From positions 688,401,877 to 688,465,876 of the forward strand of contig CM068368.1 in assembly GCA_034769895.1 (NCBI GenBank): DNA of 64,000 nucleotides. The letters run 5' to 3'. Both the position numbers and the translations under genes were made by a program. Under the pieces are notes generated by a model. It did no database searches. It was not told the DNA's origin and saw only the letters and a list, made by a program, of their open reading frames with translations. Shown piece by piece: positions 63,297 through 64,000 of the stretch. How positions within the stretch are numbered: the stretch's first letter is position 1; each line of letters begins with the position of its first letter. The DNA comes from Magicicada septendecula. Taxonomy: Eukaryota; Arthropoda; Insecta; Hemiptera; Cicadidae.

Positions 63297-64000
63297 TGTA
63301 ACTACTCACTTAATTCCTATTAATAATTAATTCTTACCTTAGGGTTTTTCCCAGAGTCGTACAGACGAAACTGCTGCAGAAAGGATTATTCGAGATACAA
63401 GGGGTAAAGATCAAATACACAGTTTGTGCTAAAACAAATTGCCTCTTGTTTATTATGCAAAATAACTACTTCGTCTCTCTTTCATGACATTTAAATTTCT
63501 TATTTCTTTTCGTTAGATTAAATACTCGTTGAATGAGTAACAATTTGTAAAAATCAAACAAAGTAACAAAATGAATATTTCTTAATTAACTAGCTTATGA
63601 CAACTATGGTATACCACAACTATTTATTTTTAGCAATGAACCAATACGTGACGTAGCCACACACTCACACACATTCGTTCTTTGACTTTGTCGTTCTATT
63701 TAAACCCCACTTTGAGATCTCTGAGGTACATTTAAGATTTACAATTTATTTATGTTGAATTATACTCTGGAGAAAAAGGTAAAATGATATTGGTTAAAAC
63801 TCAGTTAATACTTAACGTCTGAAGAACTCCGCTGTTTTGCACTTCTGCTGTGAATGCACTGGTTTTTTTTTCTTTGGTTAACACACCATAAATTAGTTTT
63901 GACACTGTTTACCCGCGGGTACTGTTATTGATTATTTCGTATTAGGTTGATGCGCCACTATTATTTTAATCCACTTTAGAATAACAATTCTTTTTATTTT
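63297..64000 (-). repeat. LTR, partial (cut by window end), U17-U18
   Basis: PBS 63276-63294. The LTR begins TGTAAC at 63297 and its U3 part runs off the window. GTCGACCG cannot be checked because the window stops just before it. Confidence 0.72.

Larger units (their letters stand above)
1..64000 (-). repeat. Tandem array of one-LTR retrotransposon units (17 full copies plus a partial 18th)
   Basis: The same sequence recurs head to tail across the window with a period of 3,756-3,760 bp; the first copy is 3,613 bp because it lacks a 144 bp insertion block. Units begin at 1, 3614, 7371, 11130, 14888, 18647, 22405, 26164, 29923, 33679, 37437, 41194, 44952, 48712, 52472, 56231, 59989 and 63747. 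Copies differ by scattered substitutions and small indels only. Each unit contains one LTR and one internal region, read on the minus strand, so every LTR is shared by the elements on both sides. No non-repeat DNA is seen, so array length and genomic location are unknown. The strand given is that of the retroelement. Confidence 0.97.

Noticed and set aside
1..64000. CRISPR array or bacterial repeat locus
   Set aside because: The period is about 3.76 kb with a complete retroelement layout, and there are no short repeats with unique spacers.

Overview
The whole 64 kb window is one head-to-tail tandem array. It holds 17 complete copies, plus 254 bp of an 18th, of a roughly 3.76 kb AT-rich unit (the first copy is 3,613 bp). 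Taking the first base of the window as the arbitrary start of a unit, units begin at 1, 3614, 7371, 11130, 14888, 18647, 22405, 26164, 29923, 33679, 37437, 41194, 44952, 48712, 52472, 56231, 59989 and 63747. They are called U1 to U18 below. No unique flanking DNA is present, so the array runs past both ends. AT-richness, a eukaryote-type retroelement and the absence of any bacterial gene organisation point to an animal nuclear genome, most plausibly an invertebrate such as an arthropod. The species cannot be read from the sequence.

Each unit looks like exactly one LTR plus one internal region of an LTR retrotransposon lying on the minus strand. The plus strand of every unit carries a 19-base match to the 3' end, including CCA, of tRNA-Lys(UUU). 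On the minus strand this is a primer binding site. Two bases away begins a 1,117-1,120 bp segment bounded by TGTAAC/GTTACA (the TG...CA type), and its other end abuts a G7 tract on the minus strand that can serve as the polypurine tract. The minus-strand order is therefore LTR, PBS, about 145 bp leader, ORF1 (289 aa in U1, coiled coil, acidic, Cys-rich C-terminus), a GA microsatellite, ORF2 (127 aa), 1,066 bp of non-coding DNA, hairpin, PPT, then the next LTR. No protease, reverse transcriptase, RNase H or integrase is present, so the element is non-autonomous. Neighbouring units share LTRs, which is the structure expected from LTR-LTR unequal exchange or from amplification of a one-LTR circle.

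Units U2 to U17 all carry the same 132 bp foldback insertion in ORF1, flanked by a 12 bp direct repeat of the target. U1 has the empty site. The insertion happened once and was then copied with the array. It splits ORF1 into a 63-codon 5' piece and a 3' piece that has lost its in-frame ATG. ORF2 stays open in every unit. U4-U5 and U6-U7 are near-identical two-unit blocks, U13 and U14 look identical over the diagnostic sites compared, and U15-U17 form another family. The array has thus been reshaped repeatedly by local duplication and conversion.

The main interest is a retrotransposon turned into a macrosatellite. It has a promoter-bearing LTR in every period, shared-descent markers that allow its history to be read, and an unrecognised two-ORF protein module that mostly survives homogenisation.
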